Assembly (NCBI GenBank): GCA_024636425.1
Contig: JAGXHB010000133.1
Coordinates: 1 to 8,256 of the forward strand
DNA length: 8,256 bases
Source: Roseobacter sp.
GTDB taxonomy: Bacteria > Pseudomonadota > Alphaproteobacteria > Rhodobacterales > Rhodobacteraceae
Direction of reading: 5' to 3'
Shown here piece by piece: positions 6,951 to 8,256 of the stretch; the first letter of the stretch is position 1; each line of letters starts with the position of its first letter. The notes beneath the pieces were generated by a model. It was not told the origin of the DNA and did not search any database. It saw nothing but the letters and a program-made list of their open reading frames with translations. The translations under genes were made by a program, and so were the position numbers.

Positions 6951-6977
6951 TTGCACGACTGTGCTGCGTGCTATAAC
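6951..6977 (+). promoter_or_regulatory. Candidate extended -10 promoter of purM-purN
   Basis: TGCTATAAC (6969-6977) is an extended -10 element with the TG motif one base before TATAAC. TTGCAC (6951-6956) upstream is a possible -35, though the 15-base spacer is short; the TG may compensate. Transcription would start near 6984, giving an untranslated leader of about 33 bases before the purM ATG. I see no clear PurR-type operator. Confidence 0.4.
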
Positions 6978-7003
6978 CCCCTGTCGCAAAGGCAATCAGC
7001 GGC

Positions 7004-7007
7004 GAGG
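7004..7007 (+). promoter_or_regulatory. Ribosome binding site deciding the purM start
   Basis: GAGG lies nine bases before the ATG at 7017. It is a modest Shine-Dalgarno sequence, but it favours this ATG over the upstream in-frame TTG at 6936 and over the ATG at 7038, which has no better site. Confidence 0.5.
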
Positions 7008-7016
7008 CCCTTCGGC

Positions 7017-8063
7017 ATGACCAACCCCAAGAACGGAATGACCTATGCAGATGCAGGGGTCGATATCGATGCAGGCAACGCGCTTGTCGAACGGATCAAA
7101 CCTGCTGCCAAGCGGACCAAGCGGCCCGGCGTGATGTCCGGTCTGGGGGGCTTCGGTGCCTTGTTTGATCTGAAAGGCGCGGGCTATGTCGATCCTATCC
7201 TCGTGGCGGCGACCGATGGCGTGGGGACCAAGCTGCGGATCGCGATTGATACCGGCAACGTTGACGGTGTGGGCGTCGATCTGGTCGCCATGTGCGTCAA
7301 TGATCTGGTCTGTCAGGGGGCCGAGCCGCTCTTTTTCCTCGATTACTTCGCGACCGGTAAGCTTGAGACCGAAGAGGCCGCGCGGATTATCGAAGGCATC
7401 GCCAAGGGCTGCGAAGGGTCGGGCTGCGCGCTGATCGGCGGTGAAACCGCAGAGATGCCGGGGATGTATTCCGACGGTGATTTCGACCTTGCAGGCTTTG
7501 CCGTGGGCGCGATGGAGCGGGGGCAGGATCTGCCTAACGGCGTAAAGGCCGGCGATGTTCTGCTGGGCCTTGCCAGCGACGGCGTCCATTCCAACGGCTA
7601 CAGCCTGGTGCGCAAGCTTGTGCAGATGTCGGGGCTTGGCTGGGATGCGCAGTGTCCCTGGGCTGAGGGCACCTTGGGCGAGGTGTTGCTGACACCGACG
7701 CGGCTGTATGTGAAACCCGCATTGCAAGCGGTGCGGGCAGGGGGCGTGCATGCGCTGGCCCATATCACCGGCGGCGGTCTGACCGAAAACCTGCCCCGGG
7801 TGCTGCCCGAGGATATGGGGGCCGAAATCAGCCTTGATGCGTGGGACATGCCGGGCGTGTTCAAATGGTTGGCCAAAACCGGCGGCATGGCCGAGGCCGA
7901 GATGCTCAAGACCTTCAATTGCGGCGTCGGCATGATCCTTGTGGTCGATGCGGACGCGGCGCAGGGGCTCAAAACCCTGCTGAGCGAAGCGGGCGAAACC
8001 GTTTATGAAATGGGGTATGTCACCGACGCAGCCGGGATCGAATATTCGGGTCAGCTTTTGTGA
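7017..8063 (+). CDS. purM: PurM, phosphoribosylformylglycinamidine cyclo-ligase (AIR synthetase)
   Basis: This cytosolic enzyme carries out step five of de novo purine synthesis, closing the imidazole ring of FGAM with ATP to give AIR, ADP and phosphate. From the ATG at 7017 it has 348 residues, against 345 in E. coli. Characteristic segments appear in order: TYADAGVDIDAG (9-20), SGLGGFGALFDL (41-52), ATDGVGTKL (65-73), CVNDLVCQGAEPLFF (93-107), IGGETAEMPGMY (140-151), ASDGVHSNGYSLVR (186-199), HITGGGLTENLPRVLP (249-264) and FNCGVGM (300-306). These are typical of the PurM/PurL/SelD/HypE fold. The frame stays open upstream to a TTG at 6936, but those 27 codons do not resemble PurM and run over the candidate promoter. 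The gene overlaps purN by GTGA, so the two are probably translated together. Confidence 0.97.
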   Translation: MTNPKNGMTYADAGVDIDAGNALVERIKPAAKRTKRPGVMSGLGGFGALFDLKGAGYVDPILVAATDGVGTKLRIAIDTGNVDGVGVDLVAMCVNDLVCQGAEPLFFLDYFATGKLETEEAARIIEGIAKGCEGSGCALIGGETAEMPGMYSDGDFDLAGFAVGAMERGQDLPNGVKAGDVLLGLASDGVHSNGYSLVRKLVQMSGLGWDAQCPWAEGTLGEVLLTPTRLYVKPALQAVRAGGVHALAHITGGGLTENLPRVLPEDMGAEISLDAWDMPGVFKWLAKTGGMAEAEMLKTFNCGVGMILVVDADAAQGLKTLLSEAGETVYEMGYVTDAAGIEYSGQLL

Positions 8064-8256
8064 CAACGCGGGTTGCGATCTTTCTGTCGGGGGGCGGCTC
8101 GAACATGCGCGCGCTGGTCGAAGACATGACCGGGGATCACCCTGCGCGGCCGTGCGTCATCGTCTCCAATGTGGCGGAGGCTGGCGGGATTTCCTGGGCG
8201 CGCGAACGGGGGATCCCCACCGAGGTTGTCGATCACCGGCCTTTTGCCGGCGACCG
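8060..8256 (+). CDS. purN: PurN, phosphoribosylglycinamide formyltransferase (3' end outside the window)
   Basis: This enzyme transfers a formyl group from 10-formyltetrahydrofolate to GAR, step three of purine synthesis. Only 65 codons are visible, beginning at GTG (read as Met) whose last two bases start the purM stop. The N-terminus, roughly TTRVAIFLSGGGSNMRALVE, matches the Rossmann-like start of PurN: a hydrophobic strand, then the phosphate-binding GGGSN (residues 11-15, GNGSN in E. coli). VIVSNVAEAGG is next, like the FSNKADAFG region of E. coli, then WARERGIPT where the family has a short helix before the next strand. About two thirds of a normal PurN (roughly 200 residues) lies beyond the window. 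purM-purN adjacency is common in proteobacteria. Confidence 0.93.
   Translation, partial: MTTRVAIFLSGGGSNMRALVEDMTGDHPARPCVIVSNVAEAGGISWARERGIPTEVVDHRPFAGD

Noticed and set aside
6936..7016. A longer purM starting at TTG 6936
   Set aside because: The extra 27 codons do not look like a PurM N-terminus and cover the candidate extended -10 promoter; the ATG at 7017 has a GAGG site and gives the normal length.
6996..8066. A 356-codon open frame on the - strand opposite purM
   Set aside because: It mirrors the whole of purM and has no family resemblance; the PurM motifs on the + strand explain the coding signal.

Overview
The window is a chromosomal segment from an alphaproteobacterium, most likely of the Rhodobacteraceae/Roseobacter group. 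That placement rests on the GC-rich third codon positions, the PurM protein (which resembles the roseobacter form as I remember it), and the overlapping purM-purN pair. It is an inference; I could run no search. All protein-coding genes lie on the + strand, and one tRNA gene lies on the - strand.

Positions 1-6542 carry most of a high-affinity potassium uptake operon in the order kdpB (3' part only), kdpF, kdpA, kdpC, kdpD, kdpE. KdpA is the K+-selective channel-like subunit and KdpB is the P-type ATPase. KdpC and the tiny KdpF complete the membrane complex. KdpD (sensor kinase) and KdpE (response regulator) form the two-component system that normally switches the operon on under K+ limitation. 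The genes are packed tightly: gaps are 4-24 bases, and kdpD and kdpE overlap at GTGA, so a single polycistronic message is likely. Its promoter lies upstream of the window. The order B-F-A-C differs from the textbook F-A-B-C order and is the most noteworthy feature here.

Positions 6543-6801 hold no gene I can support. This stretch has visibly lower GC and several short inverted repeats, including one hairpin that could end the tRNA transcript. A - strand tRNA gene with anticodon CAT (6802-6878) follows. Its acceptor-stem bases favour tRNA-Ile2 (the lysidine-modified type) over elongator tRNA-Met. Between the tRNA and purM lies a short divergent promoter region with plausible sites on each strand.

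Positions 7017-8256 begin a purine biosynthesis pair: complete purM (AIR synthetase) and the first 65 codons of purN (GAR transformylase), joined by another GTGA overlap.

I see no transposon, CRISPR array, toxin, phage gene or undescribed system. The window is mostly well-known housekeeping and stress genes; the points worth checking are gene order, tRNA identity and the kdpE-tRNA junction.
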